DNA of 64,000 nucleotides from LMUY01 sp965199105. GTDB lineage: Bacteria > Pseudomonadota > Alphaproteobacteria > Acetobacterales > Acetobacteraceae. The translations under genes were made by a program, and so were the position numbers. Where the stretch lies: the NCBI GenBank assembly GCA_965199105.1, contig CBDAQO010000002.1:2108001-2172000 (forward strand). The letters run 5' to 3'. Every line of letters starts with the position of its first letter. Position 1 is the first letter of the stretch. The notes beneath the pieces were generated by a model. It ran no database searches. It was not told the origin of the DNA and saw only the letters and a program-made list of their open reading frames with translations. Of the stretch, positions 8,863-17,786 are shown piece by piece.

Positions 8863-9846
8863 CTAGCGGCTCAACACGTCGGGGTTGACGCATGTTTGCG
8901 GAGGGAGGCCGTTCAGGACGTTGCTGATGTTTGCGACGACAATCTCTCCCATTGCAATGCGGGTCGCCGGCGTGGCGGAAGCAACGTGGGGAACGACGAC
9001 GACGTTGTCGAGCTCGATCAATCCTGGTTCAAGCGCGGGCTCGCTTTCGAACACGTCAAGGCCGGCGCCAAAGATCCGCCTCTCGCGCAGGGCTTCGACC
9101 AGGGCTTGTTCGTCAACCACGGGTCCCCGGCTCGCGTTGATGAGGACGGCCGTCGGCTTCATCTTCTTCAGCTCAGCCGCACCGATATAATGGTGCGTTT
9201 CGGGCAGCAGCGGGACGTGCAGCGTCAGGAAGTCGGCCTCGCGCAGCAGCGTTTCTTTGTCGACGAATGCAGCTCCGGTTTCGGACTCGAACGCGACGTC
9301 GCGTTGCACGTCATTGTAGATGATCCGCATATCGAAGCCGCGCGCCTTGCGTGCGACGTTCTTGCCGATCCGACCGAGCCCCGCAATGCCCAAGGTGCGA
9401 TGATCGACGTCCAGGCCGACGAAGGCCATCGGAGCCCAGCCGGTCCATTTGCCACCGCGGACGAACTTATCGGCTTCGGCAATCCGCCGCGCCACGGCCA
9501 GCAAAAGGGTGAAGGTGTGGGTCGCCGTGGCATCATCCAGCACCCCCGGCGTGTTGGTCAGGATAACGTTGCGTTGCGTGGCCGCCGCGAGGTCGAAGTT
9601 GTTGTAGCCGACTGCGTAGTTCGCGACGATCCGACATTGCGGCCCCGCGGCGTCGAGCACGTCGCTCGTGATGCTGTCGGTCAACAGGCTGACGATGGCC
9701 GATCGGCCGCGCACGCGTTCCATGAGTTCGGCCGGGGTTAATGCCCGATCCTCCATGTTGACTTCGACGTCGAATTGGGTGCGCAGCGCGTCGATGTTTT
9801 CCTGGGGGATGAGGCGGGTGATGTACACGCTGGCTTTCGACGTCAT
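8863..9846 (-). CDS. D-2-hydroxyacid dehydrogenase (glyoxylate/2-ketogluconate reductase-like)
   Basis: 327 residues with the full D-isomer 2-hydroxyacid dehydrogenase arrangement: N-terminal substrate domain, NAD motif GIAGLGRIGKNVA, catalytic Arg (NASRGPVVDE), Glu (FESEP) and His (VPHVAS). The family reduces 2-oxoacids such as glyoxylate, hydroxypyruvate or 2-ketogluconate with NAD(P)H in the cytoplasm. It is the last gene of an operon headed by a sugar ABC transporter, which suggests a late step in sugar or sugar-acid breakdown. Unlike the homologue at 6022 it is intact. Confidence 0.88.
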   Translation of the reverse strand: MTSKASVYITRLIPQENIDALRTQFDVEVNMEDRALTPAELMERVRGRSAIVSLLTDSITSDVLDAAGPQCRIVANYAVGYNNFDLAAATQRNVILTNTPGVLDDATATHTFTLLLAVARRIAEADKFVRGGKWTGWAPMAFVGLDVDHRTLGIAGLGRIGKNVARKARGFDMRIIYNDVQRDVAFESETGAAFVDKETLLREADFLTLHVPLLPETHHYIGAAELKKMKPTAVLINASRGPVVDEQALVEALRERRIFGAGLDVFESEPALEPGLIELDNVVVVPHVASATPATRIAMGEIVVANISNVLNGLPPQTCVNPDVLSR

Positions 9847-9868
9847 CGTCAGTCCTCAGGCTAGAAGT

Positions 9869-10276
9869 TCAAGCGTTGTCGGTAGCGGCGAGGCCAACCA
9901 GCGCTTTGGCGATGGCGATGTCCTCGTCGGGCTTGAGGCCGCTGACGCCGACGGCGCCGATCACGCCGCCCTCGGCGCCCTTGAGGACGCAGCCGCCCTG
10001 CAAGGCGGTGAGTTTGTCGTCACAGAAGTAGCTCGCTTGTAGGTTGTTGACGTGCAGCCGTTCGAGAAACGCCTCCGTGTCCACGCCCATCCGCGCGGAT
10101 GTATAGGCCTTGCCTTGCGCGAGCTGGATGCTGCGCACCGGCGCGTCGTCCATGCTGGCGAAAGCGGTGAGGAACCCGTAGCGGTCGCACACCGCGACGC
10201 AGATCGGGCGGCCGTAATCGGCCTTGGCTTTGGCCATCGCCTGCGCGACGAGGCGGATCGCCAGCTCGGTATTCAA
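9869..10276 (-). CDS. HbpS/GlcG-like (DUF336) protein
   Basis: About 135 residues of the GlcG/HbpS family: AIRLVAQAMAKAKADYGRPI, then VAVCDRYGFLTAFASMDDAP and the Gly-rich end GGCVLKGAEGGVIGAVGVSG. Members bind haem or small ligands, or accompany glycolate and sugar-acid breakdown genes; the enzymatic role is unclear. TTG at 10276 is chosen because GGAG lies seven bases upstream and conserved sequence begins there. A nine-codon frame (ATG 10302) ends in a TGA overlapping this TTG. It sits between the aldo/keto reductase and the hydroxyacid dehydrogenase. Confidence 0.75.
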   Translation of the reverse strand: MNTELAIRLVAQAMAKAKADYGRPICVAVCDRYGFLTAFASMDDAPVRSIQLAQGKAYTSARMGVDTEAFLERLHVNNLQASYFCDDKLTALQGGCVLKGAEGGVIGAVGVSGLKPDEDIAIAKALVGLAATDNA

Positions 10277-10369
10277 ACGGCTGCTCCAATGCGGATGTTC
10301 ATGACGGCGGCGAGCCAGTCGCAGCGGGCTGGCGGCCAGCACGTGGCGTCAACATGCGCCATAGCCGTT

Positions 10370-11437
10370 CTAGTAAGCACTATCGAACGGCAGGTATTGC
10401 GCCAGCAACGCCAGGTCGACCGCACCAAGCCGGTCGCTTGCGGTCAAGGCTTGGTGCCAATAGGGGTAGATCAACGGCATTTTGCTGACGGCGTGAAGCC
10501 GGGCCATGTCCTCAGCGGTCAGCTTCAGATCCGCCGCCTTGAGGTTCGTGCGCAATTGCGCTTCCGTGTTCGCGCCGATCACCACCGACGTGACCGCTGG
10601 GCGGTGCAGCAGCCAGGCCAACGCCACTTCAGCGGCCGTCACGCCATGAGCGTCGCCGATCTCGATCAATGTTTCGATGATGTCATAAAGCCGGTTTTCG
10701 TCGCGGATCGGCGGTTCCTTGAACCCGGCGAAGTTGCGGCCGTCCTGCGGAGCGGCTTGGCCGCGGCGGTATTGGCCGGAGAGCAGGCCGCCGGCGAGCG
10801 GGCTCCAGACCAAGATACCCAGGCCCTGATCCAGCGAGATCGGAACGAGTTCATACTCGGCCTCGCGCGCGTCGAGGGTGTAATGGATCTGCTGGCTGAC
10901 GAACCGTGTGCTGCCCGCCCGGTCGGCCACACCGAGCGCCTTCATGAGCTGCCAGCCGGTGAAGTTCGACATGCCGATGTAGCGGACCTTTCCCGCCGCG
11001 ACGAGCGACTCCAGCGCCGCCATGGTCTCCTCGACCGGGGTTTGCCCGTCCCATTCGTGGAGCTGATACAGGTCGATGTGATCGACCCCAAGCCGCTGCA
11101 GGCTTTCCTCACAGGCATGCATCAGGTGGTAGCGCGACAGCCCGGTCTCGTTCGGCCCGGGCCCCATTTCGAACCGGGCCTTGGTCGCCAGCAGCGCTTG
11201 TCCGCGCTTTCCCTTCACCGCCTCGCCCACCATCTCCTCGGCCAACCCGGTCGAGTAGGCGTTGGAACAATCCAGCAGGTTGACACCAGCGTCGAGCGCG
11301 ATCTCGACCATGCGGGTTGCTTCGGCTTGGTTGCTGTTGCCGACATACTGGAACTTGCCGCCGCCACCGAACGTCATGGTGCCGAGCGTGATGGTCGAGA
11401 CCTTGAGTCCGGACCGGCCAAGTAGACGATATTCCAT
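10370..11437 (-). CDS. Aldo/keto reductase
   Basis: 355 residues forming the TIM-barrel AKR fold. The catalytic tetrad is visible, numbered from this start: Asp56 and Tyr61 (LDCSNAYSTG), Lys86 (LLATKARF) and His127 (YQLHEWDG), with C-terminal NADP-site residues (VVIGANTEAQLRTNL). It resembles the YajO/IolS branch acting on sugars and polyols. ATG at 11437 is chosen because GGGAG lies eight bases upstream; a GTG at 11446 overlaps that site. Within the ABC operon it may oxidise or reduce the imported sugar. Confidence 0.86.
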   Translation of the reverse strand: MEYRLLGRSGLKVSTITLGTMTFGGGGKFQYVGNSNQAEATRMVEIALDAGVNLLDCSNAYSTGLAEEMVGEAVKGKRGQALLATKARFEMGPGPNETGLSRYHLMHACEESLQRLGVDHIDLYQLHEWDGQTPVEETMAALESLVAAGKVRYIGMSNFTGWQLMKALGVADRAGSTRFVSQQIHYTLDAREAEYELVPISLDQGLGILVWSPLAGGLLSGQYRRGQAAPQDGRNFAGFKEPPIRDENRLYDIIETLIEIGDAHGVTAAEVALAWLLHRPAVTSVVIGANTEAQLRTNLKAADLKLTAEDMARLHAVSKMPLIYPYWHQALTASDRLGAVDLALLAQYLPFDSAY

Positions 11438-11487
11438 CTCAGTCACTCCCTTCGATTTGACCGCAAACCGGCGTGCACCGGCGGCCG

Positions 11488-12489
11488 CTACTTGATGATG
11501 CCGATCTTCTTACGATCGATGTTGATGAACACGGCGGTGATGAGCACGACACCCTTGATGATGTTCTGGAAGTAGGGGTCGACTCCCGCCATGTTCATGC
11601 CGTTCGAGAGTAGGGTGACGATCAGCACCCCGAGGCAGGTGTTGGTGATGCTGCCCAGGCCGCCCGTGAGTGGCGTGCCGCCGACCACTACGGAGGCGAT
11701 GACGTCCAGCTCGAGGCCAAGGCCGAGTTGCGACGTCGCGGCCATCGTGCGCGCGCCCTGCAGCAGCCCGGCCATGCCGCACAGCGCACCGAGCAGCAGG
11801 AACATCATGATCTTGACGCGGGTGACGGCGATGCCGGTGAGGATCGACACCCGCTCGCCGCCGCCGATCGCCAGCACCTCGCGACCGAAGACGGTGAACT
11901 TGAAGATTGCCCACGCCACCACTGCCAGGGCCAGACCGATGATCACCGTGTGCGGGATGCCGAAGCTGACGCTGGAGTAGGTGTCGAGGAAGCTGTCGTT
12001 CGCAATCTCGACCGGGGCGCCCCTGGTGAAGTAGAGCACGAGGCCGCGGTAGACGACCTGGGTTCCCAAGGTCGCGACGAAGGAGGGCACCTTACCGACG
12101 GCGAGCAGCAGACCGTTCAAGGCACCGCACAGCGCGCCAACCAACACGGCGGGGATGATCGCCAGGGCGCCGAGCCGGTCCGCCGTCATCGCCGCCACCA
12201 GCGCTGCGACGGCGACAATCGCACCGACCGAAATGTCGATCGACCCGGCCATGATGATGAAGGTCGCGCCAAGAGAGGCGACAAGCAGCACGGTGCCTTG
12301 CTCGAGCACGGTCGACAGGTTGCCGAGGGAAAGGAATTGCGGCGACATGATCGTGAACACGACGACCAGCACCAGCAAGAAGATGGCCGGGAAGAAGCGA
12401 CGCAGAACGTCGATTGGAACGGCTTTCGTGCCGGTCCCGGCCGTTGGTATGATCTCGTTGGGAGCGCGTGGTTTTATGGCTTGGTTCAT
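11488..12489 (-). CDS. Sugar ABC transporter permease, ribose (RbsC) type
   Basis: 333 residues, with a short charged N-terminus and about eight to ten hydrophobic segments starting at FFPAIFLLVLVVVFTIM. The conserved loop GSIDISVGAIVAVAALVAA and the VVGGTPLTGGLGSI segment are hallmarks of the BPD_transp_2 permeases used for ribose, galactose and other monosaccharides. It sits in the inner membrane, probably as a homodimer since only one permease gene is present. The gene begins 9 bases after the ATPase gene. Confidence 0.9.
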   Translation of the reverse strand: MNQAIKPRAPNEIIPTAGTGTKAVPIDVLRRFFPAIFLLVLVVVFTIMSPQFLSLGNLSTVLEQGTVLLVASLGATFIIMAGSIDISVGAIVAVAALVAAMTADRLGALAIIPAVLVGALCGALNGLLLAVGKVPSFVATLGTQVVYRGLVLYFTRGAPVEIANDSFLDTYSSVSFGIPHTVIIGLALAVVAWAIFKFTVFGREVLAIGGGERVSILTGIAVTRVKIMMFLLLGALCGMAGLLQGARTMAATSQLGLGLELDVIASVVVGGTPLTGGLGSITNTCLGVLIVTLLSNGMNMAGVDPYFQNIIKGVVLITAVFINIDRKKIGIIK

Positions 12490-12498
12490 GGTCCCGAC

Positions 12499-13986
12499 TC
12501 AAATCATGTGCTGCACGATGTCGTGCTCTTGGACGTGCTCGAGTGAGTCGAACTCGTGCACCACCACGCCGCGTCGAAGAACCACGAGGCGGTCCGCCAT
12601 GCCGATGAGTTCGGGCATGTCTTCGGACGAGAGGAAGATGGCGAGGCCCTCGGAGGTTTTCTGACGCATGATGCGGTAGATTTCCTCGCGGGCGCCGACG
12701 TCGACGCCGCGGGTCGGGTTGTTCAGCAGCAGCAGCCCAGGACCGACGGCGAGGCACTTCCCCAGCACGACCTTTTGCATGTTGCCGCCCGAGAGCGACT
12801 GGCACGGCGACGCCTCACTCGACGTGCGGATGCCGATCAGCTTGATGAGCCCCTTCGACATCGCACGGGCACGCGCCATGGAGAAGAACGGACCGACGGC
12901 GGGCGGCCGTGCCATGACCAGGTTGTCGAGCACGCTGAAGGATACGATCAGCCCTTCGTTGCCGCGGTCTCCGGGCAGGTGGGCGATGCCGTGTTGCCAG
13001 GCCGCCCGGGGCGTGCTCGGGCGATAGTCCTTGCCTGCGAGTTGCAGATGGCCTTGCCGCAAGGGCTCGTCACCGACGATGCCGGCAAACAGCGCCTCCG
13101 CTCCCGCGCCTTTCAGCCCGGCAATACCCAGGATTTCGCCGTGCCGGACCTCGAGGCTGACTTCTTCCAACTCGCGACCAACCCCGGCTTTGTCGACGGC
13201 AAGCGCCGGGGCCGCTCTGCTGGCGGGCGCTGGCGAGCGCGGCGGATAGATGCCGTGCAGCACGGCGCGGCCAACCATCAGGCGATGGATCTCGTTCGCC
13301 TCGATGCTCGACGCGCTACAGGATGCGACAAACTGGCCGTCCTTGAGGATGGTCAGATCGTCGGCCGCGGCAAGCACCTCGTCGAGGTGATGCGACACGA
13401 AGCCGATCGTCATGCCCTTGGACTTCAGCTCATGCATGACGTTGAGCACCGCGTCGACTTCGCGATGGTCGAGATACGCCGTCGACTCGTCGAGCAGGAG
13501 GGTTTTCGGGTTGGCGGAGATCGCCCGAGCGATCTCGATGCATTTCAGCTCGCCCAGGTTCAGCCGTTCGATGTTGGCCGTGACGGAGATCTTTACGCCG
13601 ATGCGGTCAAGGGCTGCCTGTGCGGCCGCAGCAATCTGCTTTCGCTTCATTACGCCCAATGGCCCGCAGTGGCGGCGAAGATCACCGATGAAGATGTTCT
13701 CGGCAACGCTCAGCGAGCGGTTGATGGTGATCTCCTGATGGACGAGCGCCACCCCGCCATGCGTGGCATCGAACGTGGACTGCGGCGCATACGGTGCGCC
13801 GTCCAGCGTCATGTCGCCACTATCCGGCCGGATGGCCCCGCCCAGCATGCGCAACGTGGTGGACTTGCCGGCGCCGTTTTCGCCGACGATGGCATGGACC
13901 GTACCCGTGCGCAGCGTGATCGAGATGTCGCGGGCGGCTACGGTCGGGCCGAACCGCTTGTTCAAACCACAAGCAACGAGCGTCAT
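12499..13986 (-). CDS. Sugar ABC transporter ATP-binding protein, RbsA/MglA type
   Basis: 495 residues with two fused ATPase domains, as usual for monosaccharide importers. Domain 1 has Walker A GENGAGKST and Walker B LLLDES; its signature is LNLGELKCIEIARA instead of the common LSVGQQQMVEIA. Domain 2 has the degenerate Walker A typical of the family (LKGAGAEALFAG), signature LSGGNMQKVVLGKCL and LLLNNPTRGVDVG. It energises uptake by the downstream permease. Confidence 0.9.
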   Translation of the reverse strand: MTLVACGLNKRFGPTVAARDISITLRTGTVHAIVGENGAGKSTTLRMLGGAIRPDSGDMTLDGAPYAPQSTFDATHGGVALVHQEITINRSLSVAENIFIGDLRRHCGPLGVMKRKQIAAAAQAALDRIGVKISVTANIERLNLGELKCIEIARAISANPKTLLLDESTAYLDHREVDAVLNVMHELKSKGMTIGFVSHHLDEVLAAADDLTILKDGQFVASCSASSIEANEIHRLMVGRAVLHGIYPPRSPAPASRAAPALAVDKAGVGRELEEVSLEVRHGEILGIAGLKGAGAEALFAGIVGDEPLRQGHLQLAGKDYRPSTPRAAWQHGIAHLPGDRGNEGLIVSFSVLDNLVMARPPAVGPFFSMARARAMSKGLIKLIGIRTSSEASPCQSLSGGNMQKVVLGKCLAVGPGLLLLNNPTRGVDVGAREEIYRIMRQKTSEGLAIFLSSEDMPELIGMADRLVVLRRGVVVHEFDSLEHVQEHDIVQHMI

Positions 13987-14073
13987 GTTATCCCGCCGGG
14001 TTCGGGGTTGCCGGAAGCGCCAGCGGTGGGGGCAGGCGCGCCACCGCTGGCGTAAACCTGACGGATCGCGACG

Positions 14074-15168
14074 TTAGCTGGAGTATTTGAGCACCGCAGC
14101 GCCGATGGTGTCCGGTGCTGGTGCATCCTTGTTGTAGACCTTTGAGTGGGCCTTGAAGTCGAAGTTCGGCTGCCCCCCCGGAAAGTCCTTTTCGAAGCGA
14201 GGAACGTCGGCTTGCGTCATCGGCAACAACTTCAGCTTGAAGTTCGCTTGGTCCGCCGGGATTTTGGATCCATGCAGGTAGTCATACATGATCAGCAACC
14301 CGATGCCGCCCTGCAGCCAGTGGCCACCGATGTCAAAGACCTGCTTGCCCGCCTTCACTGCGTCGACATTGGAGCCGTTGAGGTCCATCCCGACGACGAT
14401 GACATCCTGGCCCGGCGCCTTGCCGGCGCGCTCCAAGGCCGCGATGACGCCCATCGCCATCGGATCATTGGCGGAAAACACGCCTTTGATTTCGCCATGC
14501 CCCTGGTAGAGCGACTGGAACGCTGTCATCGCTTCGTCGCGGGTGAAGTTGCCCTGGACCTCACCGGAGATCGTTACTGTGTCGGCACCTGCTTCCTTGA
14601 TCGCCTGGTCAAGGCCCTTGCGGCGGTCGATGGCGACCGACGTGCCGGGCGTTCCGTTGACGACGCCGATCACCTTCTTGCCGTTCGGTCCCGGCTTGAG
14701 CCCGTCGAGCAACGCCCTGCCCATGTGATAGCCGGCGTCCAGGTCGCTCGGTCCGACGAAAGCAATGTAGTTGGGGGCTTTCTCGCTTTGAGGAGCGAAG
14801 TCGGGGTAGGAGTCGGCGATGACGACCGGGATGTTGGCGCGACGGGCGAACGCGATTGTTGGCGGTGCCGAAGACCAGTAACCGACCGAGATAATGCCGT
14901 CGACCCTGCGCGCGACGAGATCCTGGGTGAACTGAACCATGTTGTCGGGCTTATTGTCGGCGTTCAGGATGACGAGTTTGGCGCCGAGTTGCTCGGCACC
15001 CGTCTTGGTGAACGCCACGTAGCGGTTCCAGAACTCCGAATCCAGCGTCGGGACGATCACGCCGATGGTCGGCTCCTCCGCCGCCTTAGCTCCCGACCCC
15101 CTGCCACCCAGCGCGACCATCGCCGCGGCCGCAAGTAATCCCCGTTTAGTAACACTCAAGTTTGGCAT
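14074..15168 (-). CDS. Periplasmic sugar-binding protein (Peripla_BP_4 class)
   Basis: 364 residues. An N-terminal signal sequence (TKRGLLAAAAMVALGG) precedes the ribose-binding-protein fold: IGVIVPTLDSEFWNRYVAFTK, then ADNKPDNMVQFTQDLVARRV and IIVVGMDLNG-like C-lobe sequence. It would deliver a monosaccharide or polyol to the permease/ATPase encoded downstream. It is the first transporter gene and lies 170 bp downstream of an IclR-like palindrome, so it probably carries the operon promoter. Confidence 0.88.
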   Translation of the reverse strand: MPNLSVTKRGLLAAAAMVALGGRGSGAKAAEEPTIGVIVPTLDSEFWNRYVAFTKTGAEQLGAKLVILNADNKPDNMVQFTQDLVARRVDGIISVGYWSSAPPTIAFARRANIPVVIADSYPDFAPQSEKAPNYIAFVGPSDLDAGYHMGRALLDGLKPGPNGKKVIGVVNGTPGTSVAIDRRKGLDQAIKEAGADTVTISGEVQGNFTRDEAMTAFQSLYQGHGEIKGVFSANDPMAMGVIAALERAGKAPGQDVIVVGMDLNGSNVDAVKAGKQVFDIGGHWLQGGIGLLIMYDYLHGSKIPADQANFKLKLLPMTQADVPRFEKDFPGGQPNFDFKAHSKVYNKDAPAPDTIGAAVLKYSS

Positions 15169-15337
15169 TGTGACAGTCCTCCCGGGACATTCTTCTTAAG
15201 TTTTTGTTACGCCGGTCTTGGAGCCGTGCTGCGCCTTGCTAGTGGATCAGCCGACATGATCCTCGGACGTTGTTCGAAGCCAAGCCTGCTCATCCTCGAC
15301 CTAATCCGAACAACCTTCCCAACTTTAGTTCATTACC

Positions 15338-15353
15338 TGGAACTTCAGTTCCA
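15338..15353. promoter_or_regulatory. IclR-type operator candidate in the regulator/transporter gap
   Basis: TGGAACTTCAGTTCCA has perfect 7-base arms around a 2-base centre. IclR-family proteins bind short palindromes of the TGGAA...TTCCA form. It lies in the 339-bp gap (15169-15507) between the IclR gene and the sugar-binding protein gene, both read leftward, about 170 bp upstream of the transporter start. Nothing else in this gap was recognised; no clear -35/-10 pair could be assigned. Confidence 0.55.
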
Positions 15354-15507
15354 TTTAGGTCGACGCTACGGACATCCAAACCGGGCGTCAATACTCTTCT
15401 AGAAAGCGACTGAAAGAGGATGACACGTTTGCCTGAGGTCGCGAGCGGTTGTTCGGTGTCCGCAAGCACTCACGCGAAACGGCACACGATTTCGGGCGCG
15501 CCGGTAA

Positions 15508-16278
15508 TCACGCGGCTGTGCTGTAGACCACTTGCGAGATGTTGCTCGCCACGTCGATCGCCTGCGCGGCGAGCCGTTCGATACGCCCGTCGTCGACTTG
15601 CTCCAGCGTTCCGACTGCGCTGATCGCCGCGACCACGGCGCCATCGCGATCACGGATCGGTGCTGCGACGCAGCGGCAGTTGGGCGCCTGTTCCTCGTCA
15701 TCGAGCGCCCAGCCTCGGCGGCGAACGTCGGCAAGATGAAGACGGAAATCAGCCGCAGTCATGACCGTCTTCGGCATCCGCTGCTCGAAAGCAAGATTCG
15801 CGATCACGGCGTCGAGCCGTTCGGGCGCCAACCACGCAATCAGGCTCTTGCCGAGCGCGCTGCAATTGACTGGAAATCGTTGGCCGACATGAGACTTGAC
15901 GACGATGTCTCGCGCGCCCTCGACCCGTGCGAGGTAGACGGCATCGCTGCGCTCGAGAACACCGATGTGGCAGGTGAGTTGGACGAGCTGTGCAAAGTCC
16001 CGCAGCAGCGGCATCGCGTCCCGCTGCAGATCGACGCTTTCGTTGGCAATGCTGGCAAGCTCCAGCAACTTGCTCCCTAGCCCGTAGCCACCCACCGATC
16101 GCCGCTTGACCAGCCCAAGTTCGCACATCGTGGAGATGAGATGGTGGGTCGAGCTCTTCTGCATGCCGAGCCGGTCCTGAATACCGGTGAAATTGAGCCC
16201 AGGTTCACGCGCGAGCGCTTCAAGCAGCGCGACCGCCCTACCAAGAGCAGGAACCTTCAGACCGGAGACTTTCGCCAA
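15508..16278 (-). CDS. IclR family transcriptional regulator
   Basis: 256 residues. An N-terminal winged helix-turn-helix (GRAVALLEALAREPG to THHLISTMCELGLVKR, about residues 12-60) is followed by the IclR ligand-binding domain, with HVGQRFPVNCSALGKSLIAWL and the C-terminal NCRCVAAPIRDRDGAVVAAISAVG. IclR proteins sense small organic acids or sugars and act as repressors or activators. It stands immediately upstream of the ABC operon it probably controls, and is divergent from the FAD oxidoreductase gene across a 197-bp gap. Confidence 0.9.
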   Translation of the reverse strand: MAKVSGLKVPALGRAVALLEALAREPGLNFTGIQDRLGMQKSSTHHLISTMCELGLVKRRSVGGYGLGSKLLELASIANESVDLQRDAMPLLRDFAQLVQLTCHIGVLERSDAVYLARVEGARDIVVKSHVGQRFPVNCSALGKSLIAWLAPERLDAVIANLAFEQRMPKTVMTAADFRLHLADVRRRGWALDDEEQAPNCRCVAAPIRDRDGAVVAAISAVGTLEQVDDGRIERLAAQAIDVASNISQVVYSTAA

Positions 16279-16475
16279 CTTCGTTCATTGCCTCTGCCGG
16301 TGAGGCGGCCATTGTATAATCCGTTCGTGCTGCCGGGCTACCCTGAAGGAACCGATAGCCGCGCAACCGGGTTCGAACGCCTCGTCCTCGCGGACTCACA
16401 CAGGTTGACAGCCGATTCGAATCGAAGCTTGCTGGCGCCCTCGTAAAACGTCGCACTCGTCAGAGCGGAGAGGCC

Positions 16476-17756
16476 GTGCTGTTCACCCAAGCCGAATTTG
16501 GTCCTAGATGGGACGCCATCATCGTGGGCGCCGGCATCGCTGGGCTTGGCGCGGCCTGGGCGTTGAGCAAAGCCGGCCTGCGTCGCGTCCTGGTGCTCGA
16601 GCGCAACGTCGTGGGGGGTGGGGCCAGCAGCCGCGGCACCGGGTCGGTGCATGTGCAACGCTGGACCGAAACGGATGTGCGGCTGATCCAGCGCAGCAAG
16701 CTATTGATGGCCGACATCGCCCACCAGGTCGGCGCTGTGTTCCAGTTCAACCAGGTTGGCCGGATGACGCTGGTGCCCGCGGCCGACGTGGCTCGGATGG
16801 AGGAGTTCGCGCGCATGTTCGCGCGCTGCGGCGTGGATATCGAAACGATGTCCGAAGCACGCCTGTGCCAGGTCGTCCCCGGCATGCGCACCGACGACGT
16901 CGGCCTGGCCACCTACACGCGTCACGATGGCTGCGTCTACCCGGGCGGGCTCACCTGGTCGTTGGCTGGGCTGGTGCGGCAAGCGGGCGTGCTGGTGCTC
17001 GAAGGGGTGGATGTGCAGCGGCTGCGGCTCGAAGGCGGGGTGGTGCGCGGCGTGGAGGTCGGCCATCCGGAGCCGATCCTGCTCGAGGCGCCGCTGGTGA
17101 TTGCGGCGGCGGGTGCGTGGTCGAGCCTGTTGCTCGCCGGGTCGGGGCTGCATTTGCCGTTGCAGCAGATCCATACGTCCACCGTCGTCGCCATGGTGGA
17201 GGATGCTGCCGGCTGCGACCCGGTGCCCTCCTTCCTCGACGCGGTGCAGGGCGGCTACTCCTACATCCCGCGCAACCCGGGCACCCTGGTGCTGGCGGGT
17301 GGCGCCACCGAGGACGCGGTGCCGCCCGGGGAAGAGCAGACCGAACCCACCCCGCCGCCGCGCCCCGGCCCGCACCGCCAGGCCGTGTTCGACTCGCTCA
17401 ACCGCTGTGCCTTGCACCGTTTCCCTGGCTGGCGGTTCGGGCCGGTGTTGGGCGGTTGGACTGGCGTGTTGGACAGCACGCCGGATGCCAATCCGCTGGC
17501 CGGCCACTATCCCGGCGTCGAGGGGCTGCACGTGGCCTGCGGGCTGAGCGGCTACGGCGTGATGCGCGGCATGGCACTTGGCGAGGCGGTGGCGCGTGGC
17601 GCGCTGGAACAGCCCGCGCTGCAGGGCGGGGTAGAACAGCCGGGCCCGGTCGACGTCAGCGGCTTTGCGCCGGCCCGGTTCGGTGACTTAGGTGCCGCCT
17701 TTCGCGTGTCGTGGGCAGGTTACAACCCGTTCAGCTCGCTTGCCGAAGCCGAGTAG
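16476..17756 (+). CDS. FAD-dependent amine/amino-acid oxidoreductase (DAO family)
   Basis: 426 residues. The Rossmann motif AIIVGAGIAGLGAAWALSKAG near the N-terminus and the C-terminal GWTGVLDSTPDANPLAGHYPGVEGL region mark the DAO family (sarcosine oxidase beta, D-amino-acid dehydrogenase, glycine oxidase). Family members oxidise C-N bonds and pass electrons to oxygen or another acceptor. The GTG start follows GGAGAGG. It heads a rightward operon with a taurine/nitrate-type ABC transporter and a cupin, so the transported compound is probably its substrate: an N-methylated or amino compound by inference. Confidence 0.82.
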   Translation: MLFTQAEFGPRWDAIIVGAGIAGLGAAWALSKAGLRRVLVLERNVVGGGASSRGTGSVHVQRWTETDVRLIQRSKLLMADIAHQVGAVFQFNQVGRMTLVPAADVARMEEFARMFARCGVDIETMSEARLCQVVPGMRTDDVGLATYTRHDGCVYPGGLTWSLAGLVRQAGVLVLEGVDVQRLRLEGGVVRGVEVGHPEPILLEAPLVIAAAGAWSSLLLAGSGLHLPLQQIHTSTVVAMVEDAAGCDPVPSFLDAVQGGYSYIPRNPGTLVLAGGATEDAVPPGEEQTEPTPPPRPGPHRQAVFDSLNRCALHRFPGWRFGPVLGGWTGVLDSTPDANPLAGHYPGVEGLHVACGLSGYGVMRGMALGEAVARGALEQPALQGGVEQPGPVDVSGFAPARFGDLGAAFRVSWAGYNPFSSLAEAE

Positions 17757-17786
17757 TTCGGCGGCCAACCCCATCAGGAGCTTGCG

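Noticed and set aside
8197..9741. Long open frame antisense to the SDR and hydroxyacid dehydrogenase genes
   Set aside because: Crosses two clear genes and a gap, with low-complexity Arg/Gly-rich composition typical of antisense frames in GC-rich DNA.
16315..16320. TATAAT upstream of the FAD oxidoreductase
   Set aside because: No -35 at suitable spacing on either strand; a lone hexamer is not enough.
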